From NCBI RefSeq assembly GCF_000003815.2, contig NC_049984.1, positions 25,557,330 to 25,621,329 of the forward strand: a stretch of DNA of 64,000 nt, written 5' to 3'. The first letter of the stretch is position 1; each line of letters starts with the position of its first letter. Positions 31,460-41,884 of this stretch are shown piece after piece. The notes under the pieces were generated by a model, which was not told where the DNA came from, searched no databases, and saw only the letters and a program-made list of their open reading frames with translations. Both the position numbers and the translations under genes were made by a program. This stretch comes from Branchiostoma floridae (Eukaryota > Chordata > Leptocardii > Amphioxiformes > Branchiostomatidae).

Positions 31460-33082
31460 ATGGCAGCCCTTGGACTTGTAAGCAGCTTGAAAGACAAAAT
31501 CCTGGACAGACTGTCGCAGTTTGAAAGTCACCAGGACAATCCACCCTGGCAGGCAGATCGGATCGCCGAAATTGCAACAGACAATGCCCCCCACACCCTG
31601 GAAGCATTGAAGCAGGTACGCCAGGAGTTATTTGACAGCATCGATCGACTTCCTAGCAAACCTGATGACCTTTCTGATGGCAGGTTAGTGAGGCGCAACA
31701 AGAACACTTTCCAGCGTTTTACCCTCATTAAAGACATCATTGCGTTGTTTAATTTCACAAATTCTGGTGAAGTCAGCAAAGAACTGAAGGACTGTATACG
31801 TCCCTGCCAGGATACCGGTCTGACACATGATAGTGAAGATTCTACATCGTCAACGAGGAAGGCACCCGATATGATTGTCATACCCGAGGATGACCCAGAT
31901 CCAGCTCCTCCCAATGTTTGTTTTCTCTGTGGAACAACAAACAGTTCCGAATCAAACCACCTGTCGCAGGTATGCGAACCGCATTCCAATCACCTGCGAT
32001 GTATATGTGGGCCGTGTAGAATTCTCCCAGAGACCGTTAAGAGTCTAGCTGAGAGGTTAAAGAAGCTTGAAGACCTAGCACCTGCAAACGGACGGAATGA
32101 AAATGACCTCCAGGATGATCTGACTCGGGAGGTTCAGAGGCTCCGAGATGAAAATGCCTCTCTTCTAAAAGTCATCCAGGTACTTACTGACAAGAAGATC
32201 GATGGAGATAGATCCTCTGAATGGCGACAGGTGAAGGGAGGCCAAGCACCACGGCGACAGGACAAGCGGAGTGCTACTGAGGAAACTTTCAGAACATCTA
32301 ACAGATTCTCACTGCTAGATTGCACCGACGGCGAACAGGAAACGCCCTCGGAAGAATGTGACGCAAGCCCAGCCGATGAACATAACCAGATTGCGTCATA
32401 TAGGAAACAACAACAACGACAATTCTACAAGACCAAGGCACCGAAGAAAACTGTGATCATTGGAGATTCTATGATCAAAGGTCTCAAGCCGAGCAAAATG
32501 TCTAAGAACAGGAATGTGAAATGCTTCACACACCGCGGTGCTCGTGTTGAACAGCTGATGTCCCCGTCTAGCAGAATTGTGTCGTCTGAAACTCCCGACA
32601 CTGTTATCCTACACGCTGGTACCAACAACAGTAGTGACTCCGTTCAAGTGATTATTGAGAAAACACGCAACCTGTCGTCAACTCTACAGGACACAGGTGT
32701 GCGGAGGATCGCGGTATCCGGTGTTATCTCGCGGGCAGACACGGACCCTGAACGGACTCACCTGATCAACCTGGGATTGGCAAGAATGTGCAAGGCAAAT
32801 GACTGGAATTTCATTGACAATAGTAACATCGGACCCTACTACATATGCCATGATGGTGTACACCTGAACAGTCAGGGAACTATTCAGCTGGCCAGAAACC
32901 TGATTAGTTTCATCAGGGGCGAGAACCAACCCAGAGTACGCCTTGGAACGTCTTACTCCGACGCCACGAGGACTACAGCATCGGTGGATTTTCGAGGACG
33001 GGGAGCCCCCAGCAGCAGGTGGAAGGTCCGCACGGCAGAGCAGACACGGCTGCTGAGACTGGCCGAGACAATGTGGGACTAA
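31460..33082 (+). CDS. LINE ORF1 with SGNH-type esterase domain
   Basis: 540 residues from the preferred start MAALGLVSSLKDKIL (an in-frame start 144 bp upstream is less likely). A cysteine-rich patch (CFLCGTTNSS then CICGPC, about residues 155-190) is followed by a coiled coil (about 200-245). The C-terminal half is an SGNH hydrolase fold: IIGDSMIKGL (catalytic Ser), VILHAGTNNSSD (Gly and Asn) and DGVHLNSQGT (Asp-His). ORF1 proteins with an esterase domain are known from CR1-type LINEs and are thought to aid membrane or RNP handling. It overlaps ORF2 by 64 nt in another frame. Confidence 0.9.
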   Translation: MAALGLVSSLKDKILDRLSQFESHQDNPPWQADRIAEIATDNAPHTLEALKQVRQELFDSIDRLPSKPDDLSDGRLVRRNKNTFQRFTLIKDIIALFNFTNSGEVSKELKDCIRPCQDTGLTHDSEDSTSSTRKAPDMIVIPEDDPDPAPPNVCFLCGTTNSSESNHLSQVCEPHSNHLRCICGPCRILPETVKSLAERLKKLEDLAPANGRNENDLQDDLTREVQRLRDENASLLKVIQVLTDKKIDGDRSSEWRQVKGGQAPRRQDKRSATEETFRTSNRFSLLDCTDGEQETPSEECDASPADEHNQIASYRKQQQRQFYKTKAPKKTVIIGDSMIKGLKPSKMSKNRNVKCFTHRGARVEQLMSPSSRIVSSETPDTVILHAGTNNSSDSVQVIIEKTRNLSSTLQDTGVRRIAVSGVISRADTDPERTHLINLGLARMCKANDWNFIDNSNIGPYYICHDGVHLNSQGTIQLARNLISFIRGENQPRVRLGTSYSDATRTTASVDFRGRGAPSSRWKVRTAEQTRLLRLAETMWD

Positions 33083-35754
33083 GTACTAGAAGTCTTCCAT
33101 CTTTTTTGCTTAGTAATGCTCGATCATTGTTGAATAAGATGGATGATTTGTCTGATTCTTTGAATAGTTATGGGATTGATATAGCCGTAATTTCTGAAAC
33201 TTGGTTTACTCATGAACACCCTCCGGAATGTACACATATTGATGGCTTTAACCTTTTCTCTATATGTCGTAAGGAAAGCCGTGGTGGGGGTGTTGCTATA
33301 TATGTTAATGATTCAATACATGCTGAGATCATAGACTTCATAGAAATACCTACAGAACTTGAATGTCTGTGGGTATGGGCTAAGCCCTTTTGGCTACCAC
33401 GTTCCATTGCAAATATTGCCATTTGTGCTGTTTATAATCCTCCGGCGTCACCCAGCCAAGAATTGTTACGTAGACATATTATTGATAGCATTGATAAGAT
33501 TAATACTAGGTACCCACTTGCAGGAATTTGTGTTTTAGGAGATTTTAATAGATGTGATATTAGCAATATTCTTAATGGAGCCCAGCTAAAACAGCTGGTC
33601 AGACAGCCTACTAGGGGAGAAGCCATTCTTGATTTAATTATTACCAATTTGAAGCCATTTTACCAAATTCCTAGGATTGAGGAGCCCTTAGGAATGAGCG
33701 ACCACAATACTGTGTTATGGTTTCCCAGTGACTACAAAGCTATCAATACGAAAACGAGGTCAAAAATTCGCCCTTTTAAGGACTCCGAGGTCCGCTCTTT
33801 TGGACGGTGGATTTCCTCCCACCCGTGGATTGAAGTTTTTGATGCCCACGACATCCAAACTAAAGCTAATATTTTCTACAAAACTCTCCAAAGTAGAATA
33901 GACCATCATTTCCCTATGAAATCTGTCGTTAAACACAATACTGATAAGGAATGGATTACTCCCCATATCAAATCACTTATTAAGAAGAGACAGCAAGCTT
34001 TTCACTCTGGCAATATGGCATTGTATAGAAAGCTAAGAAACAGGGTAAATCGACTGTGTATTAAGGCAAGGAAAAGATATTATGTTTGTAAGATCCAAGT
34101 GTTAAAGAAGGAGAATCCGGCCAGGTGGCACGCGTGTCTACGCAACATACTAAATTCCAAGCGGAGCGTATCAGTGTCTGTGCCCAGCAGCACTCCTCTG
34201 ACTGACAATGATATTGCTAATGTAATCAATCATCACTTTTCTGACATTGTTAACGAACTTCCATGCCTTGATCTTGAGTCATTGCCATCTTACCTGCCTT
34301 CTCCTTCTAGACCTCCGCATATACATTCATATGAGGTTCATGAAATCTTGAAGCGCCTTGATGCCAGGAAAAGTTGCGGCCCTGATAACATTTCCCCGAA
34401 AATTGTCAAAACATTTGCTGTCGAATTTAGTGAAATTCTTGCCCATATTTTCAACTGCTCATTGGAAGAGGGACGTGTTCCCAAACAATGGAAAGAAGCC
34501 ATTATTGCCCCAATTCCAAAGAAAGTCCCGGCGTCAGTAGAGCATCTAAGACCAATATCACTTACTTCTGTTTTTATGAAAACGTTTGAATCGTTCATTT
34601 CAAAATGGATTTTCCAAGACATTGACAAAATTCTGGATCCAAATCAATATGGCAGTAGAAAAGGGCGCTCATCTGTCCACTACTTGATTAGTATGATTGA
34701 TTCAATTCTTCGCGGTGCTGAGACCCCTAAAAGCATCCAGACTGTTTTGCTGACTGATTTTAGCAAAGCGTTTGATAGAATTGATCATACTATCTTAATC
34801 CGTAAATTGTTAACATGTGGTGTGCGTACTTGTATTTTACCATGGCTTTGTGATTTTCTGACTGAGCGTACACAATGTGTCCGGTACCGAGGCGTTATTT
34901 CCAGTTGGGAAAAAATTGCCTCTGGTGTCCCACAGGGGACAAAACTAGGGCCGATCCTGTTTCTAGTATATGTGAATGATGCAATGCAATTTTTTCTGGA
35001 TAGATGGAAGTATGTTGATGATCTGTCGTTAAAAGAGAGTAGATTATTCAGTGAAGAGAGCTCAATGCAGACAACAATTAACCAACTAGATACATGGTCA
35101 TCCGAAAACCGTATGACATTGAACGATGATAAGTGCAAATTAATGTGTATTTCCTTCATGAAGGATCCCCCTCTACCCCCTGTGTTATTACTGAATGGCA
35201 AAGCCTTGGAGTACACTGAAGATGCCTGTATACTAGGTATCTGGATGTCTGCGGACTTGAAATGGGGAAAACATACTAACGTCATTATAAAAAAAGGAAG
35301 CTGTCGCCTTTTTTTGCTTAAAAAACTAAAACGCTTTGGTGTCTGCACTGAAGATCTCTGTGAGATTTACCTACTATATGTCCGACCTATCATGGAATAT
35401 GCGGCCCCAGTATGGCATCCAGGTTTAACATGTCAACAATCGGATGCATTAGAACGCATACAAAAGCGTGCGCTAAGAATCATTCTGGGCAGCGAATATA
35501 CTTGTTATACCGAAGCTCTATGTAGGCTAAATATGAACACTTTAAAAGCAAGAAGAGAATTTCTATGTCTTAAGTTCGCCAAATCCATGTTTAATTCACC
35601 CATTTTTCGAAGCTGGTTGCCAGCTACCCGTAATGAAGTTCACAACAGAGACTTAAAACGAGGGCTCGAGCTTAGCATACCTTTTGCCAGACATGATAGG
35701 TACAGAAACAGTGCTATTCCATACTTGTCCACACTCTTAAATACTGATTTATAG
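33019..35754 (+). CDS. LINE ORF2: APE endonuclease and reverse transcriptase
   Basis: 911 residues. An N-terminal apurinic-type endonuclease: LSNARSLLNKMDDL, AVISETWF, GGGVAIYV, VLGDFN and MSDHN with the catalytic His. The reverse transcriptase follows: ARKSCGPDNISPKIVK, AIIAPIPKK, HLRPISLTSVFMKTFE, DFSKAFDRIDH (motif A), SGVPQGTKLGPILF (motif B), KYVDDLSLKE (motif C, YVDD rather than YADD) and LGIWMSADLKWGKHT. The C-terminus has PIMEYAAPVWHPGL and IQKRALRIILG. The protein cleaves target DNA and primes reverse transcription there. The frame is uninterrupted. The start is inside the end of ORF1, so translation would need reinitiation or similar coupling. Confidence 0.93.
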   Translation: MEGPHGRADTAAETGRDNVGLSTRSLPSFLLSNARSLLNKMDDLSDSLNSYGIDIAVISETWFTHEHPPECTHIDGFNLFSICRKESRGGGVAIYVNDSIHAEIIDFIEIPTELECLWVWAKPFWLPRSIANIAICAVYNPPASPSQELLRRHIIDSIDKINTRYPLAGICVLGDFNRCDISNILNGAQLKQLVRQPTRGEAILDLIITNLKPFYQIPRIEEPLGMSDHNTVLWFPSDYKAINTKTRSKIRPFKDSEVRSFGRWISSHPWIEVFDAHDIQTKANIFYKTLQSRIDHHFPMKSVVKHNTDKEWITPHIKSLIKKRQQAFHSGNMALYRKLRNRVNRLCIKARKRYYVCKIQVLKKENPARWHACLRNILNSKRSVSVSVPSSTPLTDNDIANVINHHFSDIVNELPCLDLESLPSYLPSPSRPPHIHSYEVHEILKRLDARKSCGPDNISPKIVKTFAVEFSEILAHIFNCSLEEGRVPKQWKEAIIAPIPKKVPASVEHLRPISLTSVFMKTFESFISKWIFQDIDKILDPNQYGSRKGRSSVHYLISMIDSILRGAETPKSIQTVLLTDFSKAFDRIDHTILIRKLLTCGVRTCILPWLCDFLTERTQCVRYRGVISSWEKIASGVPQGTKLGPILFLVYVNDAMQFFLDRWKYVDDLSLKESRLFSEESSMQTTINQLDTWSSENRMTLNDDKCKLMCISFMKDPPLPPVLLLNGKALEYTEDACILGIWMSADLKWGKHTNVIIKKGSCRLFLLKKLKRFGVCTEDLCEIYLLYVRPIMEYAAPVWHPGLTCQQSDALERIQKRALRIILGSEYTCYTEALCRLNMNTLKARREFLCLKFAKSMFNSPIFRSWLPATRNEVHNRDLKRGLELSIPFARHDRYRNSAIPYLSTLLNTDL

Positions 35755-35989
35755 CCTGTTTATAGTCACATGACTACTACATGGAATCTTGATTACTGCT
35801 CATGTAAGCCTTTGTGTGCAGCAATTATTGATAAATATGTTATATTGTATATATTAAGATGCTTTTAAGACTAAAACTAACTTAATTCAGCCAGTTTTAC
35901 AGCATTGTATGAAAGGCTGCAACGTTGTTTTAGTATGTCCATGTATGTATGTATATGTATGTTTGAATAAACCATTGATAAACTGGAAA

Positions 35990-37005
35990 CACCTCGTAGC
36001 CGGGAGGTAAGTAGGGAATATCGAACATAATATTTATATGCTATTTTTCTAATAATATAGTCCTTTTTCAAAAAGAAATATACATTTTTTCTATGTTTGT
36101 TTAAATATAATTTATTAAAGGTGGCCTTGTGGTTAGGGTCCATTTTCCCTCCGTATCTTCGTAACTCAAGTCTTGTGATATTTGGGCTAAAAAGAATAAA
36201 GAAATAAAAAGAATTAAGAAATAAAAGAGCAACCAGCCATCCAGAAGGTAGAGAACAGCCCCTTTGTTCTGTGAACAAAGGACTCGTCATGGCGTGTAAT
36301 TCGTACGAGTTGAGACCCTGGAGGATAATTAATAACTAATACCTGCAAGCAGATATAATGTTACAGAAACGAATGTATAACACCGAAAATGAGTCGGATA
36401 ATTATATTAGCTTTCAGAAGAGATAATAAGCCTACCAGCGATTTAATCTTTCTGTCAAATTGTTACTGTGAAATTGTTTTGTTTCTAATTTATTTTTTTC
36501 ATCTACAGAGTACTATGTGAATCATTCCTGAATTGTATTAGGCCACAGCAAGTAAATTTTATGGATGGGATCTTCTGCTAAAGGCAAAAATAAGTTGGCA
36601 ACTACAGTCATGGCTTCCTTAGTGATGGTACTTTAAGAAATATCCAAATGTTTCACTTCTCTAACTACAGTCATGGATACCTACCTACTATTTGTTTCAC
36701 TACTACAAGCACAATCATGAGGCAATAACACAACATGTTTTCCCAGTTTGCTACTTCAAAGAAGAAAAATATTTTTTTTATTATTAAATCAGGGCAACAT
36801 TATTGGGCGCACTTATACCAGGAAGTCTTCGCCGAACGATTAAATCTGCGACACCGAAAAACGTTATGAAGAACGGGAAATGTAAAATATTACACATTCC
36901 TATATATATAGCAATAGAAGAATATTTTCGTACAAGAACTATGGAAATAGGGAGATCAATGTATTTACGGTTTTCAAATGACATCGAATTTTTTATTCCC
37001 TACAG
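35990..37005. other. Sequence upstream of the sulfotransferase exon
   Basis: AT-rich, no membrane-anchor exon found on the plus strand. The acceptor used by the next exon is at its right end (TTTTATTCCCTACAG). Confidence 0.45.
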
Positions 37006-37225
37006 GGCGTGGAAAATGACGCGCGAAGACGCCAAGCTGAATGTGCACAAGACTGTTACAAGCCACGAGAAACAAGATCTTAGGAACGTAAAAAGCATGC
37101 CTGACGTCTCAGTGAATCAGCCTTTTCAAACTTATACCAAAGTTCGTCGCTGTTCGGCTCAGAAAAGTTTCGTGTTCATCAAAGTGCACAAAGCAGGTTC
37201 ACACAACACCGCCTGCATACTTCAG
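37006..37225 (+). CDS. Gal3ST-like exon with 5'-PSB loop
   Basis: 220 bp, acceptor CCCTACAG, donor TTCAG|GTACAT, phase 2 to 0. It encodes the stem region, then KVHKAGS, the loop that binds the sulfate donor. Confidence 0.85.
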
Positions 37226-37573
37226 GTACATAAAAATATTGAATTGTATTTCAGTTATGTTTAATGACCCACCCTAAGGCGTATATGGTGTCGCCTGGAC
37301 CTTTGCTATAACCACCGAATAAAACCACCGAGTGAGCGAAGCCAATGCCTGCATTTGCCTTACTTTCCTGTGTATCGCTCCTTCTAATTGGTCAGAATGA
37401 ATCGGCACCGACACCGGTGCAGTCTGACCAATCAGAAGTAGCGATACACACCGAGCAGACTTGAATCTATGTGTTACGGCGAAATAACCAACATGGACCG
37501 GGGCCTTCTGATTGATCCGCGGCGCCTGGCTATATGATAATTCAAATTAATAGCCTATTAATATAGATAATTG

Positions 37574-37652
<79 letters not shown>

Positions 37653-38961
37653 GGTTTATAAATGATGACTGGCAGTCTGTGGTTTGACTTTGGTTACTTG
37701 TTGTAGATAGGCAGGATGACCCACGGCTATACCCACATAGGTTAGCTGTGGCATCTATTAGGAGCTTGTTGAGAGGGGTTGTAGTCACTTTGTGTGTTGT
37801 GTGTTTGTGACGGTCGGCTCTGTCAACAGCTAGGGACGTCGACACTGACAGGAAGTTGGGTCAAAGTTGGAAGAACGTGCCTCAAGAATCAGAGAGTCCA
37901 TGGAATGAGAATATTAGTTCTGGTGTAGGTATTGTTAATGGTATGTCGGTTTGTGCATTCACAGTTGAATATTTTAATGATATTACATTGTTGTACTTTT
38001 GTTTCTCCTATAGAGATTTGTTTGGAACAACCACCTGACCATCGTGCTACCACAAAATCCTGAAATGTCGGTGCTGGAAAGTCCGGATCTGGCGTATGTC
38101 AAACCCCCCTTCTACCCTCCGTATGACGTCATGCTACACCACTTACACTACAACAGGTCCCGGATGTTGAGCCTCGTGCAGAAAAACTCGTTTCTCGCGA
38201 TATTGCGTCGTCCTCTCAGCCACCTAAAATCGGCAATAAATTATTTCCGCTTGGAAAGGCGTCTTGGATTACGAAAGGAAAACCCACTGGAGGATTTTCT
38301 GAGCAACCCCAAATTCTTCTTCGGCTCGATGGCACTCAGAACAAGGAACTGGCAGGCTTTCATGATGGGAGTACCTCCGGGGTACTCTGGAAACGAGAAG
38401 AAGGCCCAAGCTCGTATCGAAGAGCTTGGGAATGAGTTTAATCACGTGAAGATTTTGGAGTATTATGATGAATCGCTGGTTCTCCTTAGAAGAAAACTAT
38501 GTTGGGAACTTAAGGACATTTTATATGACAAAAACGTTAGGAACCAACGTTCATATTTCTATAAAAACGCGAAAGTACCGGAGAAGCTTCGAGCAAACCA
38601 TCACCGCTCAAACGACCTAGACTACAGATTGTACGGCTACTTCAACAGGACTCTCTGGAGGGAAGTTTTGGAAGGAGATGATTTCCAGAACGAAGTAGAA
38701 TTATTCAAACGCGTAAACTATGAGGTGAACGTCTACTGCAATCGCTCTGCAAATGAGAGTAGTTACGTTGTACAAGAGACGGCATGGTACAAAGAGTTTA
38801 CTGTTGACCACACGTTTTGTTCTGAACTGAAAATGACCAGGATAGAATGGGACCGGCGCTTCTTCAAAAGACAAGGAAAAATACCACAGCCCAGGAGTAC
38901 TGGCACCAATATTAGCCTTGTCAAAAAAGTCTGTAAAACATGCAACACACCTGAGACGTAG
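37006..38961 (+). CDS. Galactose-3-O-sulfotransferase-like protein (partial, two exons)
   Basis: Two exons, 37006-37225 and 38014-38961, join in phase 0. The first carries the 5'-phosphosulfate loop of PAPS binding, SFVFIKVHKAGSHNTACIL. The second carries the 3'-phosphate site SFLAILRRPLSHLKSAINYF, then LILEYYDE-like and LLRRKLCWELKDILY segments and LYGYFNRTLWREV, the usual order in the Gal3ST family. These are Golgi type II membrane enzymes that transfer sulfate from PAPS to the 3-OH of galactose on glycolipids or glycoproteins. The C-terminal stop is at 38959-38961. The N-terminal cytoplasmic tail and membrane anchor are missing: the first exon here begins in phase 2 and needs an upstream exon. 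The intron between the exons holds a MITE and an AT repeat. Confidence 0.85.
37260..37550. mobile_element. MITE family B copy in the sulfotransferase intron
   Basis: Starts AATGACCCACCCTAAGGCGT, related to 27160, and ends CTGGCTATATGATAATT, the inverse of 21665. In the middle an inverted repeat pairs GTGTATCGCTCCTTCTAATT (37371) with CAGAAGTAGCGATACAC (37435). Confidence 0.65.
37577..37651. repeat. (AT)n microsatellite
   Basis: About 37 uninterrupted AT units in the sulfotransferase intron. Confidence 0.97.
38014..38961 (+). CDS. Gal3ST-like terminal exon
   Basis: 948 bp, acceptor TCTCCTATAG, begins RFVWNNHLTIVLP. It holds most of the catalytic domain and two potential N-glycosylation sites (YNRS, FNRT) before the stop. 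Confidence 0.88.
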   Translation, partial: RFVWNNHLTIVLPQNPEMSVLESPDLAYVKPPFYPPYDVMLHHLHYNRSRMLSLVQKNSFLAILRRPLSHLKSAINYFRLERRLGLRKENPLEDFLSNPKFFFGSMALRTRNWQAFMMGVPPGYSGNEKKAQARIEELGNEFNHVKILEYYDESLVLLRRKLCWELKDILYDKNVRNQRSYFYKNAKVPEKLRANHHRSNDLDYRLYGYFNRTLWREVLEGDDFQNEVELFKRVNYEVNVYCNRSANESSYVVQETAWYKEFTVDHTFCSELKMTRIEWDRRFFKRQGKIPQPRSTGTNISLVKKVCKTCNTPET

Positions 38962-39470
38962 TTGGCGAATGGGCCAAGTAAATGGTTTCCAGTTGGGGTG
39001 AGTACTCACCGTTGTTCTTATTGGACCGGTCCTAATCGGAGCTAAAAATTCGGTGTACCGGATGTTGGAAAATGAACAGATTATATGATCAGGAATGCAT
39101 TCACATTGGATCTTACCGGTGGAAGAAAGTAACAAGGGATCGGAGTAGCAGATCAGAGTAGACCCTATAGTCATTTCTACAAAGTTTTACAGTCAATCGT
39201 ACAGATGCAGTTAGCCTTGTAGGATTTTAAAATGCCAGTGGGAGTCAAATATTCCACAAAAAATTTCCTTGTAGCGAAATGGACCATTGTTTTGAGTATC
39301 GTCCTTTCCTAATTTTTCACATACTGGTGAGGTGAGGTGAATCAGGTTCAGGTCCGGAACTGGACCTGATCCTCTGGACCTGAACCGGACCTGGATTGTC
39401 TGTACCAGCCTTAAGATTAACGTTAAGATTAACACAAATCTTCAAAGTGACCACGAGTGTCTACGCTAAG
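38962..39470. other. Sequence downstream of the sulfotransferase gene
   Basis: Includes a small inverted repeat near 39345-39395 (CAGGTTCAGGTCC against GGACCTGAACCGGACCTG). No further gene seen. Confidence 0.45.
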
Positions 39471-39477
39471 ATTAACA

Positions 39478-39840
39478 TAATATAGACGTTTATTTGCAAG
39501 TTCATGCCCGGAGGCTAATTGCACGTACATGGTATAAACATAGGAGATATACAATTGAGAGTGAACAATGATTAACATTGTGAAAAGAGGCTACTCGAAT
39601 ACTAGTGTTGGCTATTTATAATAAAATGATAAAGAGTGTCTGGGTCTAAATTAACCGAGATAACATTTCAGAGTAATTCCCACAGTAAACAACAGTGTAC
39701 AGTGTTAGATCAACGAACATAATAATCAAGAATGTTTAAGTGCATTCTAAACATACTAGGCGAAAACGCAAAATGTGACAGGTGTATTAGAAGTAGCTAA
39801 AATGTCATAAATGCTGACAGCTTTTAGGTCAATAACTTAA
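39478..39840 (-). mobile_element. LINE 3' tail fragment
   Basis: The minus strand ends in the same 3' signature found at 5085-5140 and 46752-46820 (TTGCAAGTTCATGCCCGGAG then GCTAATTGCACG on the plus strand). The body to the right is noncoding, as expected for a 3' untranslated region. The right border is unclear. Confidence 0.55.
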
Positions 39841-39862
39841 ATTTCCTATGACCTAAACTTGC

Positions 39863-40007
39863 CTGTTGAGAATCCTATATGGTGGCGTCCCGTTTGGACC
39901 GAACATGATGTATGTGAGATTGTAGACGATCCCTATGTAGACGACAAAACCTGAAAGGATACAGCCCCAAGACGTCATCATCCTTCTTGTCCCGTAAGAA
40001 ACCATGT
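39863..40007 (-). CDS. Orphan signal-anchor exon (type II membrane protein N-terminus)
   Basis: On the minus strand a start codon at 40003-40005 sits two bases after a TTGCAG acceptor and opens a 49-codon frame. Residues 1-11 are basic (MVSYGTRRMMT). Residues 12-35 form one hydrophobic segment (SWGCILSGFVVYIGIVYNLT), then FGPNGTPPYRILNR. This is the layout of a Golgi type II enzyme N-terminus. The exon would end at a GC donor (AACAG|GCAAGT) in phase 2. The next exon of the sulfotransferase gene needs exactly phase 2, but lies on the other strand. It may be an inverted first exon, an exon of a paralogue, or chance. Confidence 0.45.
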
Positions 40008-41880
40008 CTGCAACATTGACGATCATTTATCAAACATTAGCATGTTCACTGATCCAAATACTTTACCGTTCACAGTACTCTTACAAGTAAATCTCCATTT
40101 CGTGCAGTGATTGTTTTTGTAACCCTGGCGCCACCACATAGTACTCCCTAGGAAAACAGCCCACCCGACGGCGACCTCCAAAGAACATTTTACCAGCAAG
40201 CACGACCGGCTTTCATTCGATGGCTAAGCAATTCTGGAGACCGTTCGATGAGGGTTTTTAAATCGAATCAAAAGTAACGGACTAAAAAATTAAGTTCGAT
40301 GATTACAATTTGGAAACCGTCCAACGATCAACAATTCAGTAAGGTCCTTGAAAGCGTGTCGCCAGCTTGACAGTGTTAGCCAACGCAATGGGAGGCTGGC
40401 TAAAAAAATCGTACCTTAAACAACACCAAGCCACTCACTTGGAAACAATGGACTTCACTTGTGAAAAGTGTGGCAGTTCGACACCAATATCAAGGCAGTT
40501 GAAACTGTAGAGTCACGCTTCAGTTCATTTTTAAACCTAAATATTTCTGTTAACAGTAATGTGGAGAAATGTGTCCTGGTTTGGACTGTTTGCTTATAAA
40601 ATTGAGCGTGGACAATTCTATTTGTTCTGCTACGTACCCGAGTTAAGAACCTGAACATTTACATGTATGCAGCCACTTGATGTAGTTTATGTAATACAGG
40701 TCAGAAGTTGTCTGATTAATCGGTAGTAGGCTTTTAGATCTTCATTGACCCCACATTTGAGCACAGTAGTAATAATATGTCAGTCTTATCTGTCGAATTT
40801 GCGCGATACATAGGTTCAACTGTTTTTTTTTAATACATTATTTTCAAACTAAAGTATTCATGGACGGGAAGAGTGGTAATGATGCGGGCTTCAGAAGGAA
40901 AGTCTGCAGCGCCATCATCCTGAAGTCCAAGTCCGCCCGGTACCATCACTGGCAAAGGAGACGACAGAATAGCCACTATGTACATAGCAGCCTAAATATT
41001 GGAACAAAGTATATAATTTGATGTGATAATATATTTTTTACTGCAGATGTAGAGAAAGCACACTTAGAGGAGGAAGTGTTGGCTGAAAGGGGACTTACAA
41101 TCACTACAGGAATGAAGCGGGGATTCATGTAATAACTGTTGAGCTCAACAGCCTTACTTAACAACCCTAATTAAATAAATAAATAAATCTCCTGGTGAAA
41201 AGAAGTCCGCTAAACCATCTTGTATTTTTGCAGGACCCTCGGGAACTGGAAAAACATCTTTTGCTTCAGCATTTGCATGTACATTACTGTGCCCATTACA
41301 TCATAATAGAAAAAGATGTCGTGCCTTGGAAAGTGACCGTTATTATCTACCTTATTTTCGGTATGTTTGTTATTGGTCTGTCTGTCTTTATGCCTGTCTG
41401 AGTACTTTTACACATACAAACACACAAACCAATGATAGAAATGCAACATCCTATTGAAGATACGGAAACCTAGGGGTAGAGATGAAAGGTAAATCTTAAA
41501 AGAGGCTTATAACTCACAAGGAGAGTAGCTAATATTTAAATGTGCTAACCAAGTTATCTACTGTTACATATTACGTTGTCCAAAAATGTTTTGTTCATTT
41601 CATGACTAATCGTCAGACATTCCTTCTTTTTTACAGTGCTCTTCTTCAAGTTGAACCTCATCAAGAAGCCCGAACTCATCACCTTGAGAGATCTCATCTT
41701 CAGTAGTAAACACTTTGTTGTATCAAACAAAAAATAATAATTAGATATTGACATGAACTGAATAGATTGAAAAATATCAACTTCTCCTGTTTTGTTACTA
41801 GTGCTTTAGTGGAAACATATGCATAGAATAATGTCACAGATGTATGAATTACTACTATTTAGCCAAGTACTTCCTTAGTT
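40008..41880. other. Region with only weak exon candidates
   Basis: Short plus-strand open segments at 40861-40980 (MDGKSGNDAGFRRKVCSA, basic) and 41041-41133 (VEKAHLEEEVLAERGL, after a CTGCAG acceptor) and a 60-codon acidic minus-strand segment near 41640-41720 look exon-like in composition but match nothing I know. Confidence 0.35.
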
Positions 41881-41884
41881 TTAC

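Larger units (their letters stand above)
31300..35985 (+). mobile_element. Near-complete CR1/L2-group LINE with two intact ORFs
   Basis: Two long overlapping frames in the plus orientation followed by about 230 bp of 3' untranslated sequence ending near the GTATGT repeats and GAATAAACCATTGATAAAC. The 5' border is not defined; a GGAA microsatellite lies at 31406-31427. Both ORFs are open from end to end, which is unusual in this window and indicates a young copy. It lies between the SRCR-fibrinogen gene and the sulfotransferase gene, possibly within an upstream intron of the latter. Confidence 0.9.

Noticed and set aside
31072-31497. 141-codon minus-strand frame with a possible mitochondrial-type N-terminus
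   Set aside because: It is antisense to the 5' end of the LINE and its start overlaps the GGAA microsatellite; the plus frame is clearly the real one.
34785-35348. 187-codon minus-strand frame
   Set aside because: Shadow of LINE ORF2.
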